A program made the translations under genes and the position numbers. A model generated the notes under the pieces. That model was not told the origin of the DNA. It saw nothing but the letters and a program-made list of their open reading frames with translations, and made no database searches. From the NCBI RefSeq assembly GCF_018919165.1, contig NZ_JAHLQM010000002.1:97212-161211 (forward strand): a stretch of DNA of 64,000 nt, in the 5' to 3' direction. This DNA comes from Amphibacillus sp. MSJ-3 (GTDB taxonomy: Bacteria; Bacillota; Bacilli; Bacillales; Amphibacillaceae). Shown here in pieces: positions 45,703 to 55,290 of this stretch. Position 1 is the stretch's first letter; every line of letters starts with the position of its first letter.

Positions 45703-48003
45703 TTACGGCCAGTTTAGGCTGGAAAAATTCGAAATTTGAGTAAGGTTAGCCGTTTGTTGCATTTTTCGATATTGGCCAGGCGTCATGTTGGTATGTTTTT
45801 TAAAGATTCGATTAAAGTAACTATGTTGGTATCCAACTGATGTTGCGATCTCCTGAATCTTTATTGTGGAAGTACTTAACAAATGCTTCGCCTGTTCAAT
45901 CCGATAATTTGTCAAATAGTCAATAAAGTTAATCCCCTTACACTGTTTAAACATTTTACTCAAGGTATATGAATTTAAACCTAATTCATCCGCGCATTGG
46001 TCAAGTGAAATATCATACATATAATTTTGTTCGATATAGGTAGTCACAATATGAATCATCTGAGTTTGCTTACAAATCAAATGATCTTTCCGCTTCATGA
46101 TAAACGGTTGGATAACATCGTCTAGTAAAATAGCTTTAAGAGTATCCATATCATAGGCATGGATAAATTCCTTAACGATATTTTTCCCTTCAAATAGTTC
46201 AAATGGGTAGATACCTTCCTTCATAATCCGTGCTTGAATGGAGCCATAAAGTTGAATAAAGTTATATTGAATCGAGCGCTCATCATATTCCTGAATAGCT
46301 GCTACAAATTGGTCAACCCCTTCGGTAACCTGCTCCATTTCAGAAAGATCAATCGCCTTTAAAATTCGCCGTTCTATTTCAAATGGGTAAATATCGCCTG
46401 CTTGCTCTGAATTCTTAATTACACTCGGCATATGAATTAAAACGAGTTGATCATGTGCACGAGTTTTATATTTCCGTTGTCTAATTTTCTCAACGGCTTG
46501 TGTCAAATCACTAAGGTCTTGAACAGGTTGACTCAAATACATAATTGCTAATTCAAATTTATGATCTGCCTTAATAGCTGAATATAACTCATTTATTTGT
46601 TCTTCAAATTGTTCATTATCTTGAATAATAAAAATAATACCAAGAAAGTGATCATTAAAATGGATCACGTAATAGCTCTCATCAAAAATGTTATTCATCC
46701 ATTTGATGATATAACTTTGATGTTTTTTACTTGAAACTTGAATATCCAAATAGCGCAATGTTTCATGATCTAAATAAATTTGATATTGGGCAAGTCGCAT
46801 TCTTAGTTCTCGTTCACTCTGGTTCTGCAAAAAACCCTCGACTAATTGAAAAAAGAAATTACTAATTAGTTTTTCATTTAAAGTAGCGACATGGTTCTCT
46901 AACAATTCCTTTTCATTATTTAGTTTCTTCCAATTGGATTCAATTAAATGAAAAGCATCCTTATTAGATAAGGCATTTCCTTTAAATAGTTCTAAAATCT
47001 TTTCAACCGGTCGGTAAATGGATCGGAAAGTCACATTTGCAATAATAAAGGATAGGACTAGACCTATTAAACTGATAATCATAATGGTTTGGGATAATTG
47101 GTTAATCGGTTTGGTCATAAAAGAAATCGGAACGACAGATATATAAAGCCAATCTGCATTTACCCGATTAATCGTTCCTGAAGAAACCGAATAGTCCTCC
47201 CCTTCCCAATCAACAGTAAACGAATCATTTCCAAGTCCTTGTTCAATAAGAACTTCCTCAACAAATCGATTACTCTTCATATCAGATGAAATCAACATTC
47301 CACTTTGTTTATCCACAATAAAGGAAAAACCCTCACTCGCTAAACTTAAACCATCAATCATTTGCAATACAGCTTGTTGATTGAGTTCAACAATAAATGA
47401 GACATTTGTTTTTTTCTGATTTTGAGCAAATGTAGGTATATTTTTCACAAGTACAAGCGGAAACAAGTGATGATCTTCCTCAGACATTAGTAAATTCTGA
47501 TCCCAATAAAAGGTATCCTCTTTTTGGAGATAATATTGGTAGTTAGATAACTGATCATCCCCCGTCCAGCGGAATTGTGGATTAAAGACAAATGGGGTTT
47601 CGCTATTTACAAATAAACTGATTCGCTCAATCAAGCTATTGCCATTTTGCTTAGAGAATAATGATCCCGAGATTTCCCTAGCAAGTTGATACTGGTCTTG
47701 AAAGTTTATTTGGTCAATATTATTATTGAATAAATTTTCATAAGACCAGTAATTCAAATTTACTTCTAGACTCTGCATTTGTGAATCAATATAATCCACC
47801 TGGTTTATTATTTGTTTCTCGTGTGTTTCAATGAAATCCTTTTTTAACTGACTTACACCAAAAAAATTAATTAAAATCCCAATCAGTAAGCTTGGTACAC
47901 ATAGAAATAATAATAGTAAGACAATATTCTTTCTCTTGTATTTTCCTATATGCGAAGGCGTCTTCAACAATCTGTGTCGGATACGGTCTAATCCTTTTTT
48001 CAT
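45703..48003 (-). CDS. yesS: Membrane-bound AraC-family regulator (YesS-like)
   Basis: About 766 residues. Basic leader, span 1 (NIVLLLLFLCVPSLLIGILI), a ~260-residue extracellular Cache-like sensor, span 2 (TIMIISLIGLVLSFIIANVTF), then a long cytosolic region and a C-terminal AraC domain with two helix-turn-helix units (LDQCADELGLNSYTLSKMF and IQEIATSVGYQHSYFNRIF), ending TPGQYRKM. It can sense an outside ligand and bind DNA in one chain. YesS of B. subtilis controls the yes RG cluster. ATG at 48003 follows AAGGTGAAGGTT. Inside the operon it presumably regulates. Confidence 0.88.
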   Translation of the reverse strand: MKKGLDRIRHRLLKTPSHIGKYKRKNIVLLLLFLCVPSLLIGILINFFGVSQLKKDFIETHEKQIINQVDYIDSQMQSLEVNLNYWSYENLFNNNIDQINFQDQYQLAREISGSLFSKQNGNSLIERISLFVNSETPFVFNPQFRWTGDDQLSNYQYYLQKEDTFYWDQNLLMSEEDHHLFPLVLVKNIPTFAQNQKKTNVSFIVELNQQAVLQMIDGLSLASEGFSFIVDKQSGMLISSDMKSNRFVEEVLIEQGLGNDSFTVDWEGEDYSVSSGTINRVNADWLYISVVPISFMTKPINQLSQTIMIISLIGLVLSFIIANVTFRSIYRPVEKILELFKGNALSNKDAFHLIESNWKKLNNEKELLENHVATLNEKLISNFFFQLVEGFLQNQSERELRMRLAQYQIYLDHETLRYLDIQVSSKKHQSYIIKWMNNIFDESYYVIHFNDHFLGIIFIIQDNEQFEEQINELYSAIKADHKFELAIMYLSQPVQDLSDLTQAVEKIRQRKYKTRAHDQLVLIHMPSVIKNSEQAGDIYPFEIERRILKAIDLSEMEQVTEGVDQFVAAIQEYDERSIQYNFIQLYGSIQARIMKEGIYPFELFEGKNIVKEFIHAYDMDTLKAILLDDVIQPFIMKRKDHLICKQTQMIHIVTTYIEQNYMYDISLDQCADELGLNSYTLSKMFKQCKGINFIDYLTNYRIEQAKHLLSTSTIKIQEIATSVGYQHSYFNRIFKKHTNMTPGQYRKMQQTANLTQISNFSSLNWP

Positions 48004-48023
48004 AACCTTCACCTTCTATTTCA

Positions 48024-49865
48024 TTATTTTTTTCGAACCAGTTTAACCTTAGGTAGAGGAATTTGCATAGCAGATTGATCAAAGCCAATATAAAAGCTAG
48101 GATGTGGCGGTTGATTATAAGCAACATTTTGCCAAGCAATAGCTACCCGATATTGACTATCATGCATAAGTGTATATAGGCGATGCTCACTTAGATCTGT
48201 TGTCGTAAAGACCCTTAATGCACTTGAATCTTCAAGACGCCAGATGACTTCTTCACGCCAATCACCGAATAAATCTGCCTGTAAATTAGGATTCCCTTTC
48301 GTCCCATTATTTGAAAGCGTTCCATCTGCCCTAAGCAACAAGTCTAATTGCTCGGTTTCCCAATTCCATTTCATGATCGTCCCAACTCCCGCCTGAATGG
48401 CTGGGTCAAAATCATGGTCTAGTATTTCCCTCCCTAAATCACCATCCCACCAAATAACAAAATTTGCTGGCGGAATCGGGCCTTCAATAGGATCCCCTTT
48501 ACTCGTATAAAAAGCTTCCGTCCCAGCAACGCGATTTGATTCCTCTGGAGCATAGCCCCAAAGTTGTGCTCCTTTAAATCTTGGATCAATATCAGCAGCA
48601 ACACCCCTACCAATATCCTCTCCATCTGACGGGAGACTAAATAATACTTTTCCTGTTTTAGCATCATGAAGCTCAAAACCATGTTCATGCGGGCTCTCTT
48701 CATGGGTCATAAAGATTTCCAGACCAGGATTATCTAGATCAAAGTCACCGACATGCAGCGCATCTCCATGACCAAACCCTGTTGAATATAGAAGGGACCC
48801 GTCGTGATCAACAACTGCTGAACCATATATGATTTCATCAAATCCATCATTGTCGACATCAGCTACACTCAGCGAATGAGCACCTTGCCCTGCGAGTTTC
48901 GGCATATTATTATCGGAGTCAGCACACCAACGTTCAACTAATTTCTTATCGACAACATCATAGGCGACTAACACAGCCCTTGTGTAATACCCTCTACAAA
49001 CGACCGCACTTGCTGTTTCACCATTTAAGTAAGCTACTCCCGCTAAGTATCGATCAATTCTATTTCCGTCATGATCACCCCAGCTTCCCGGGACACCCCG
49101 ATCTGGCTTATAATCAATCGTATCTAAAGCTTTACCTGTCCGCCCATCAAATAAAGTTAAATATTCTGGGCCATCAAGAATGAATCCCTTCTCATTGCGA
49201 TAATCCTTCGATCGATCACCAATGACATTACCTTGACCATCAATGGTTCCGTCTGCCGTTTTACAAATTAATTCAGAAACTCCATCACCATCAAAGTCAT
49301 AAACCAGAAACTGTGTGTAATGAGCACCTGATCGAATATTGGGCCCTAAATCAATTCGCCAGAGCTTTTCTCCTTCTAAGGTATAACAATCTAAATAGGT
49401 ATGACCTGTATAGCCAGTATGGGCATTATCTTTTGCATTACTTGGATACCACTTTACGAAGACCTCATAACGACCGTCCCCAGTCACATCACCAACTGAT
49501 AAATCATTTGCTGAATATGTATAAGGTTCACCATTTGGTGTTATCCCATCAACTGGTTTATCAAGTGGAATATCAAAGTAATTCTGATCTAAAACAGACA
49601 CTTGATTTGATTCCTCTACTCCATTTCGAGTGATAGCTCTTACCACATATAAGCTATCTACTTTTCCTTCTTTATCTAGGTAATTACTATTCTGAGTTCG
49701 ATCGATGTGATGAATTAATTGTCCATCTCGGTAAATTTCATATTCTGCATGATCAAATTCTTCAATTGAAATACGCCAGCTTAGAAAAACACCAGTTTCT
49801 GTCTTTATTGCTATTAAACCACGGTCTAAATCTTCTAGTCTCCTAATTTTCCCTTGCTCATTCAT
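48024..49865 (-). CDS. yesX: Intracellular rhamnogalacturonan lyase, PL11 (YesX-like)
   Basis: 613 residues without signal peptide, matching the exo-acting YesX rather than secreted YesW. N-terminal FN3-like beta domain (~1-95), then the eight-bladed propeller with repeated Ca-binding acidic loops: LSVGDVTGDGRYEVFVKW, YDFDGDGVSELICKTADG, VADVDNDGFDEIIYGSA and VGDFDLDNPGLEIFMTHEE. Reaction: eliminative cleavage of the rhamnose-galacturonate backbone, giving unsaturated disaccharides for GH105. ATG follows GTGGAGGTTATCATCG. 17 bp after the GH35 gene. Confidence 0.93.
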   Translation of the reverse strand: MNEQGKIRRLEDLDRGLIAIKTETGVFLSWRISIEEFDHAEYEIYRDGQLIHHIDRTQNSNYLDKEGKVDSLYVVRAITRNGVEESNQVSVLDQNYFDIPLDKPVDGITPNGEPYTYSANDLSVGDVTGDGRYEVFVKWYPSNAKDNAHTGYTGHTYLDCYTLEGEKLWRIDLGPNIRSGAHYTQFLVYDFDGDGVSELICKTADGTIDGQGNVIGDRSKDYRNEKGFILDGPEYLTLFDGRTGKALDTIDYKPDRGVPGSWGDHDGNRIDRYLAGVAYLNGETASAVVCRGYYTRAVLVAYDVVDKKLVERWCADSDNNMPKLAGQGAHSLSVADVDNDGFDEIIYGSAVVDHDGSLLYSTGFGHGDALHVGDFDLDNPGLEIFMTHEESPHEHGFELHDAKTGKVLFSLPSDGEDIGRGVAADIDPRFKGAQLWGYAPEESNRVAGTEAFYTSKGDPIEGPIPPANFVIWWDGDLGREILDHDFDPAIQAGVGTIMKWNWETEQLDLLLRADGTLSNNGTKGNPNLQADLFGDWREEVIWRLEDSSALRVFTTTDLSEHRLYTLMHDSQYRVAIAWQNVAYNQPPHPSFYIGFDQSAMQIPLPKVKLVRKK

Positions 49866-49882
49866 CGATGATAACCTCCACT

Positions 49883-51673
49883 TTACGCATTTTGGATAAT
49901 TGGTGATTGAACAAATTCGATCTGACCTGAGGCTCTACCCTCAGTTTCAAAAATGATTAATTGATTTTCCCCTTGTTTTAATCTAGGTGACGGAACATAC
50001 AAGGTGGCCTGTGGCCCTTCCTCCCAGAAACGACCCAAGTTAAAACCATTGAGAAAGACACAACCTTTCCCCCAACCAGGTAATGTTAAGTAAGTATCAG
50101 CCACTTCCTCAACATGGAAGGATACTTGGTAAAAGGCGGGTTGTTGTTGATGATAAGGTTTGGAAAAGTCTACTTGTTCTAGATTTGTTAAAGGTAATGA
50201 ATAGTGCTCCCACCCAGTATGAAGATACTCATCAAGCATGACACCCGTTCTTATTCCTTTTCTTTGCTCATTTAAATATGGGCCAAAGTTAGCACGACCC
50301 ATATTTTCAACTAGAATATCTAATTGATTAGTCTGATCTGCTATTAATTCAATCATTTGTTTCTTTCGAAAGCTATCACGATAAGCAGTAAACTGATGAA
50401 CTCCATTGAGGAAAACATGGGCACGGTCATTGGCTCCAATTAATTTTATAGCTTGCGTCATCGATTTTCGTCCCAACTGGCTTCGATATAAAATATAACC
50501 ATAAGCTTGATCTAAAGCTTCCATAGTCACCGGATGTTCGTGATATATGGGTTTTGATATGTCATCAATCACGCTAAATAAACTGACCTTCTTAGTAACT
50601 GGCCACTTCCCATATGCTTTTTTCTTAACTGGGGAGAAAACTTTTTCTTCGTCATTGACTTGGCCAATGACCGATTCTATCGTTTGCTTAAATGAGTAGA
50701 ACTTATCCGTCAATTCGCCGGACTCATCTATTGGTGCACCATAATCATATGATGTTGTGGCGGGTGCATATTCCTCTTCTTGGTAACCATCCACTTCCTT
50801 TGCATAATAATTCGCCCCATTCATAAAACCAAAGTTCGTTCCACCATGTGCCATATACAAATTAACATGACCGATCTCAAGCATATCTTTTAAATCTTTA
50901 TTCAATTCTTTAGGATTCCGAACCTGATGTTCACCACCCCAAATATTAAACCAGCCAATCCAAAACTCCATACACATTAATGGTTTATTCGGACTAAGTG
51001 CTTTTAATGCCCCTAATCGATCTTTTAGGTTCACACCACAATTGATGGTCGGTAACGCTTTTTCAGGAATAGCTCCTGCATTCAGAATACTTTCTCTTGT
51101 ACTATCTGATGTCACTAATGGCACTGTGACCCCATAACCTGTCATCATATCCGCTAACTGATTCAAGTAACCTTTTTCATTACTGTAATAACCATATTCA
51201 TTCTCAACTTGCATTAAGATAATTGGGCCATTATGATCAATTTGATACGGAATGATCCTTGGAAAGAGCTCGTCAAAATAGTCCTCTACATGTTGCATAT
51301 AAGGTTGGTACAAACTCCTTACCCGCATTCCCGGATCCTTTAATAACCATGCCGGTAAACCGCCAAACTCCCATTCTGAACAAATATAAGGTGATGCCCT
51401 TAAAATAACATACAAACCCAACTGATCAGCAAGTTCGATAAATTTAATCAGATCATATTGTCCTGTAAATTGAAATCTACCTTTTTCTGGTTCATGTACG
51501 TTCCAAGGCACATAAGTTTCAATTGTATTACACCCCATCGCCTTGACCTTTTCTAAACGATCTTGCCAGTACTCTGGTACAATTCGATAGTAGTGAATCG
51601 CACCTGAGATCACCTTCAGTTTCTTCCCATTTAAATAAAAATCTTCACGAATAGACATGTTATCGTTACCCAT
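49883..51673 (-). CDS. GH35 beta-galactosidase
   Basis: 596 residues, no signal peptide. GH35 motifs: GAIHYYRIVPEYWQDRLEKVKA-type start (in part: GAIHYYRIVPEYWQDRLEKV), NTIETYVPWNVHEP, GPIILMQVENEYGYY with acid/base Glu (~157), CMEFWIGWFNIWGG with nucleophile Glu (~232) and HGGTNFGFMNGA. C-terminal jelly-roll domains end with WGKGCVFLNGFNLGRFWEEGPQ (in part: GKGCVFLNGFNLGRFW). Expected role: trims beta-galactose side chains from imported RG-I oligosaccharides. I use ATG 51673, 8 nt after AGGGGAG, over a TTG at 51694. First gene of the long operon, with promoter and cre just upstream. Confidence 0.93.
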   Translation of the reverse strand: MGNDNMSIREDFYLNGKKLKVISGAIHYYRIVPEYWQDRLEKVKAMGCNTIETYVPWNVHEPEKGRFQFTGQYDLIKFIELADQLGLYVILRASPYICSEWEFGGLPAWLLKDPGMRVRSLYQPYMQHVEDYFDELFPRIIPYQIDHNGPIILMQVENEYGYYSNEKGYLNQLADMMTGYGVTVPLVTSDSTRESILNAGAIPEKALPTINCGVNLKDRLGALKALSPNKPLMCMEFWIGWFNIWGGEHQVRNPKELNKDLKDMLEIGHVNLYMAHGGTNFGFMNGANYYAKEVDGYQEEEYAPATTSYDYGAPIDESGELTDKFYSFKQTIESVIGQVNDEEKVFSPVKKKAYGKWPVTKKVSLFSVIDDISKPIYHEHPVTMEALDQAYGYILYRSQLGRKSMTQAIKLIGANDRAHVFLNGVHQFTAYRDSFRKKQMIELIADQTNQLDILVENMGRANFGPYLNEQRKGIRTGVMLDEYLHTGWEHYSLPLTNLEQVDFSKPYHQQQPAFYQVSFHVEEVADTYLTLPGWGKGCVFLNGFNLGRFWEEGPQATLYVPSPRLKQGENQLIIFETEGRASGQIEFVQSPIIQNA

Positions 51674-51697
51674 CACATTTACTCCCCTCGCCAATCA

Positions 51698-51753
51698 TGA
51701 ATGCGCTTCCATTTATTTATTTCTAGTATACGCACATCCTATTAAATAGTCAA
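51698..51753 (-). promoter_or_regulatory. Promoter of the RG operon with cre roadblock
   Basis: Minus strand TTGACT (51753-51748), exactly 17 bp, TATACT (51730-51725). Thirteen bases further, ATGGAAGCGCATTCA (51712-51698) matches WTGNAANCGNWNNCW at every fixed position. CcpA bound there would block early elongation. Confidence 0.85.
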
Positions 51754-51786
51754 CAAAATCAAAGGATAAACAACACAAAAGCACTA

Positions 51787-51811
51787 AACAAACATTGACT
51801 TTATGTTGGTT
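51787..51811. promoter_or_regulatory. Inverted repeat upstream of the RG operon promoter
   Basis: AACAAACAT (51787-51795) and ATGTTGGTT (51803-51811), one mismatch, 7-bp spacer, centred about 50 bp upstream of the -35. Candidate activator site for an AraC-type protein (the divergent one or YesS). The remainder of 51674-52088 has no other recognisable element. Confidence 0.4.
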
Positions 51812-52088
51812 ATTTAAATACTTATTTGTAAACTTGATCTTTTAGAACTTTAAATTGACTTAGCAAACATTTGATTTTAGACTGGAATTATTATGATTCG
51901 CATTTATCGATCTGAAAAGATTATTTAATCCTATTAACGAGGCACGCAATAGTGGCAATCTACCATCTAATGATTTTCCTTGCACAATGGAGGCTGGGTT
52001 CCTCTTTACCCTATACATATTGCTGACTATTTCCCATTTACCCCCATTATGGATAAACAATAAAATAGTGTCCAAAGGAGGAGATATC

Positions 52089-52945
52089 GTGGCACATGAA
52101 TTCTATCAAGTCACTGAGAAGAAATATGATTCTATTCCCTTTAAACTATTGTATATCACACGATCCGCATATGATAAGGGTTGGAATAGCATCACACATA
52201 CACACCATTTCACTGAGTTATTTTATATTGTAAACGGAAAAGGCTCATTCATTCTAACCTCTCATGAAATCCCAGTCCAAAAAAGCGATCTAGTCGTCAT
52301 AAATCCAAATGTTGAACACACCGAACAATCTAACCCTCAAGATTCTTTAGAATATATCGCCTTAGGAATTGAAGGGATCTCTTTTTCCTTAACTGAAGGA
52401 GATAATCCCTATGGTTTATTCACTTATAAAGATGATGAAGCAGATATCCTCCACCATTTAGACATATTATTACTCGAAATTAAAGAAAAAAATTAAATTA
52501 TGAGCGTGTTTGTCAAAATATCATTGAAATTCTCATTACAAAACTACTTCGAATGAAAGAGGTCAAACTTGAGAAAAGCATAGGTAAAAAGGTAAACCAC
52601 ACGATTGCCCTAGCGCAGTATTATATGACACAGAACTTTCAAGATCCAATTACTTTAGACACACTAGCAAAAGTAAGCAATATAAATAAATACTATTTAG
52701 TCCATCTATTTAAAGAAGAAGTCGGGATCACACCCATTAGATATTTAAATGAAATCCGAGTAGAAGAGGCAAAGATATTGTTAGAGACAACCAATTTAAC
52801 GGTTGGCGAGATTTCCAACATCACAGGTTTCTCATCACAGTCCTTCTTCACACAAGCATTCAAACGTGAAACAAACATGACCCCTTCCCAGTTTAGAAAA
52901 CTAAATAAACCAAAAGGAAAGGAAGACAGATCAACTTTACCCTGA
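52089..52945 (+). pseudogene. AraC-family regulator split by a frameshift at an A7 tract
   Basis: GTG at 52089, 7 nt after GGAGG, opens a 135-residue cupin sensor part (WNSITHTHHFTELFYIVNGK, VVINPNVEHTEQ) that stops at 52496. The -1 frame continues without a break: ...LNYERVCQNIIEIL, then residues with two AraC helix-turn-helix motifs (LDTLAKVSNINKYYLVHLF, VGEISNITGFSSQSFFTQAF) and TPSQFRKL, to 52945. Joined length is about 285 residues, normal for the family. The junction is GAAAAAAATTAA (A-run 52486-52492). One missing A, an assembly error or programmed -1 slippage all explain it. Divergent from the RG operon, so possibly its regulator. Confidence 0.8.
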
Positions 52946-53062
52946 TTAGCGTTAATGACTTTAACTGCTTCATTAACTAATCATAGTTATCCTAAGTTTG
53001 TTGAGGGACTCACTAATTAGTTTCTAACAAAATTTAAAATAGGAGGTTGAATGACATAGCCA

Positions 53063-53914
53063 TTAAGCTTCTTCACATACTGCCCAGATAAGTGTTGCAT
53101 CATCCTTCATTTTAAGTCTAGGATAGCGATCGCAATTAGGATCCGATTCTTCCTTGATTCGAAGGCGATCTAATAATTGATGGACACCTTTGTCTTTAAT
53201 ATCTTTTATTAATCCGATCGGACCATCAGATAACTTAAAATCATTGAAATAGCTATCGACTCCATCGCTGAACAAATAGACTGATTTAACCATAGGATAT
53301 GGAACCTTTCTATAAACAACCTTTTCTAGCACGATATCGGTAAAATCCAAGGCCTGATAGCCATCTTTTTCATTTCTTAATAACCTGTTTTTTATTAAAA
53401 GTTCTTTAACATAAGGTTTCGCTTCAATCATTGAAATATCGCGTTCTTTTTTTATTTGTTGCATCGTATTGACTACTTTATTGTCTAACTTCGATATTCT
53501 ATTATCATAAATGAGCTCATATTTTCCTGAATGAAATTCAATCACCCCTGTACAGTCACCTATAGAAATAAGCTCAAGCTGTTGGTCAATCTTTCGGGCC
53601 ATAATAAATGCTGCAGAGGGCATCTCAAGCTTACTAACATCTCCGATCTTTAAAGTTTTAAATTGAGCATTGATATGGTTTGTTAATTCCTTTAAAATAA
53701 TTTCCGTTTTCTTATTTGATGCATTGGCTAGCTGTTCATTCAGAAATTTGCTCGCTGTTTCTACAAACCATACAGCATCACTTGAATAATTAGGAATTTG
53801 ATTATTCGCCACCCCTGTAGCACCATCGAGGATAAACATATAATCATCTCCAAAACCAAGTCGATCTTCTTTAAAAAGATTCCCTCTGTCGTTGAAACCA
53901 TCAATGACCTTCAT
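53063..53914 (-). CDS. PP2C-like Ser/Thr protein phosphatase
   Basis: 283 residues. PP2C motifs: GDDYMFILDGATGVANNQ with the metal-binding Asp-Gly (~30), SAAFIMARKIDQQLELISIGDCTG (in part: LELISIGDCTG), SVYLFSDGVDSYF (~221) and MKDDATLIWAVCEE at the C-terminus with the second metal Asp. Expected role: Mg/Mn-dependent protein dephosphorylation or a stress-type regulator. No protein kinase gene is nearby. ATG follows GGAGAGGAGAAGATGAT. Lies after the ROK kinase but separated from it by a terminator. Confidence 0.82.
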   Translation of the reverse strand: MKVIDGFNDRGNLFKEDRLGFGDDYMFILDGATGVANNQIPNYSSDAVWFVETASKFLNEQLANASNKKTEIILKELTNHINAQFKTLKIGDVSKLEMPSAAFIMARKIDQQLELISIGDCTGVIEFHSGKYELIYDNRISKLDNKVVNTMQQIKKERDISMIEAKPYVKELLIKNRLLRNEKDGYQALDFTDIVLEKVVYRKVPYPMVKSVYLFSDGVDSYFNDFKLSDGPIGLIKDIKDKGVHQLLDRLRIKEESDPNCDRYPRLKMKDDATLIWAVCEEA

Positions 53915-54020
53915 ATCATCTTCTCCTCTCCCAATATACTTCCTAATTTCCCAAGCCTTTCAAATGGGTATAATCAGTCTGTGGGATATTTTAAGAAGAA
54001 CTAAAATTAGGCAATATAAA

Positions 54021-54058
54021 GATCGAGTAAAAGCTCCTTAGAGTGCTTCTACTCGATC
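54021..54058 (-). terminator. Terminator of the ROK kinase gene
   Basis: GATCGAGTAAAAGC (54021-54034) pairs with GCTTCTACTCGATC (54045-54058) apart from one mismatch, loop 10 nt, 3 bp after the stop codon. Minus-strand tail TTTATATT. Confidence 0.8.
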
Positions 54059-54061
54059 CTT

Positions 54062-54925
54062 TTATTCCATTACTAAATGTAAGGCCCCTTTAATACCCGC
54101 TTCATCAGTTAACCCAGGTGATACAATGTACTCATCGATTTTATCCTTTGTTAAGTATGGTGAACTCACATAACCATTCAGCATGTCGATTACATTTTGG
54201 CGAATCAATGGGAATAATTGTTTTTGTTTCATGACCCCACCGCCCAAAATAATTCTTTCAGGCGAAAGAACATAAATATAATTTGTCAGTGCCTGCGCTA
54301 AATAATAAGCCTCCATTTCCCAAACATGAGGTAAATCAGCTAACTGATCACCTTTTTTACCCCAGCGTTTTTCAATAGCAGGTCCTGCCGCTAGACCCTC
54401 TAGGCAGTCTTCATGATAAGGACATGTTCCTTTGTAAGTATCCTTTGGGTGACGGCGAACCTTAATATGACCCATTTCTGGATGGGACAAGCCTTGTAAA
54501 GTCCGACCATGATAATAGGCACCCGCCCCTATTCCTGTCCCTACCGTAATATATAAACAAGAATCAACATCTCTTGCACTTCCGAATTTCGCTTCTGACA
54601 TTGCTGCAACGTTTACATCTGTATCAATAATAATAGGGATATTTAGTTTCTCTTGTAATACAGCCCCTAAAGGATAATCAACCCAAGCTGTTTTTGGGCT
54701 TTGCTGTATTTGCCCATAAGTAGGACTGTCTTGGTTAATATCGATTGGACCAAATCCGCCAAGACCAAGTCGCTTAATCTTTGTATCTTTAAAGTAGTCG
54801 ATAACTTTTGGTACTGTTATATCAGGATGTTCTGTTGGAATAACGATTTTATCAAGAATGTCTCCTGACTGATTTCCTATTGCCAAAACAAACTTTGTTC
54901 CACCAGCTTCAATAGCCCCTAGCAT
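54062..54925 (-). CDS. ROK-family fructokinase / sugar kinase
   Basis: 287 residues. ATP-binding GAIEAGGTKFVLAIG at the N-terminus, GGFGPIDINQDSPTYGQIQQSPKTAW (in part: GFGPIDINQDSPTYGQI), VNVAAMSEAKFGSA, YITVGTGIGAGAYYHG, and the zinc-binding ROK pattern GHIKVRRHPKDTYKGTCPYHEDCLEGLA (in part: GTCPYHEDCLEGLAAGPAI). C-terminal ILGGGVM. The GlcK/ScrK-like architecture fits Bacillus fructokinase (GmuE/ScrK group). Reaction: ATP-dependent phosphorylation of fructose or mannose. Single gene between terminators; no sucrose or mannan gene adjoins. Confidence 0.88.
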   Translation of the reverse strand: MLGAIEAGGTKFVLAIGNQSGDILDKIVIPTEHPDITVPKVIDYFKDTKIKRLGLGGFGPIDINQDSPTYGQIQQSPKTAWVDYPLGAVLQEKLNIPIIIDTDVNVAAMSEAKFGSARDVDSCLYITVGTGIGAGAYYHGRTLQGLSHPEMGHIKVRRHPKDTYKGTCPYHEDCLEGLAAGPAIEKRWGKKGDQLADLPHVWEMEAYYLAQALTNYIYVLSPERIILGGGVMKQKQLFPLIRQNVIDMLNGYVSSPYLTKDKIDEYIVSPGLTDEAGIKGALHLVME

Positions 54926-55290
54926 TTTTCACAACCCTTTCTTCACTCATACTCAAATCGTGATGTGCTACAAATAATGCAATACATCACTTTATATGTT
55001 AACATATTATTCTTTAATAACCTCAATCATTTTTATTTTGAGTCGTTCTTTTTCTATTTTTTTCTGCAGATTGTTCCAAGTCAGCAAATCAGTTATGGCC
55101 TGGCCCGATTGTTAAATCTGCTTTCTAAGTCAATTGAGTTCTCCGTTTGGTGAAGTGACTACCCTTTTCATTTATAAGAGTCGGGATCGCCTTATTTCCG
55201 TTATATAAGTGTAAGCAAATCAACATTCCAAGTCCTCTATAAGTCGCTCAGATACAGGCCATTAATGATAAAGCAGGACTTCTAATATCA
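54926..55290. other. AT-rich gene-free region
   Basis: No gene, promoter pair or hairpin stands out. It leads into the tandem repeat that follows. Confidence 0.4.

Noticed and set aside
49313..49633. Plus-strand frame of 106 codons inside the PL11 gene
   Set aside because: Antisense shadow of a strongly conserved gene, with no ribosome site.
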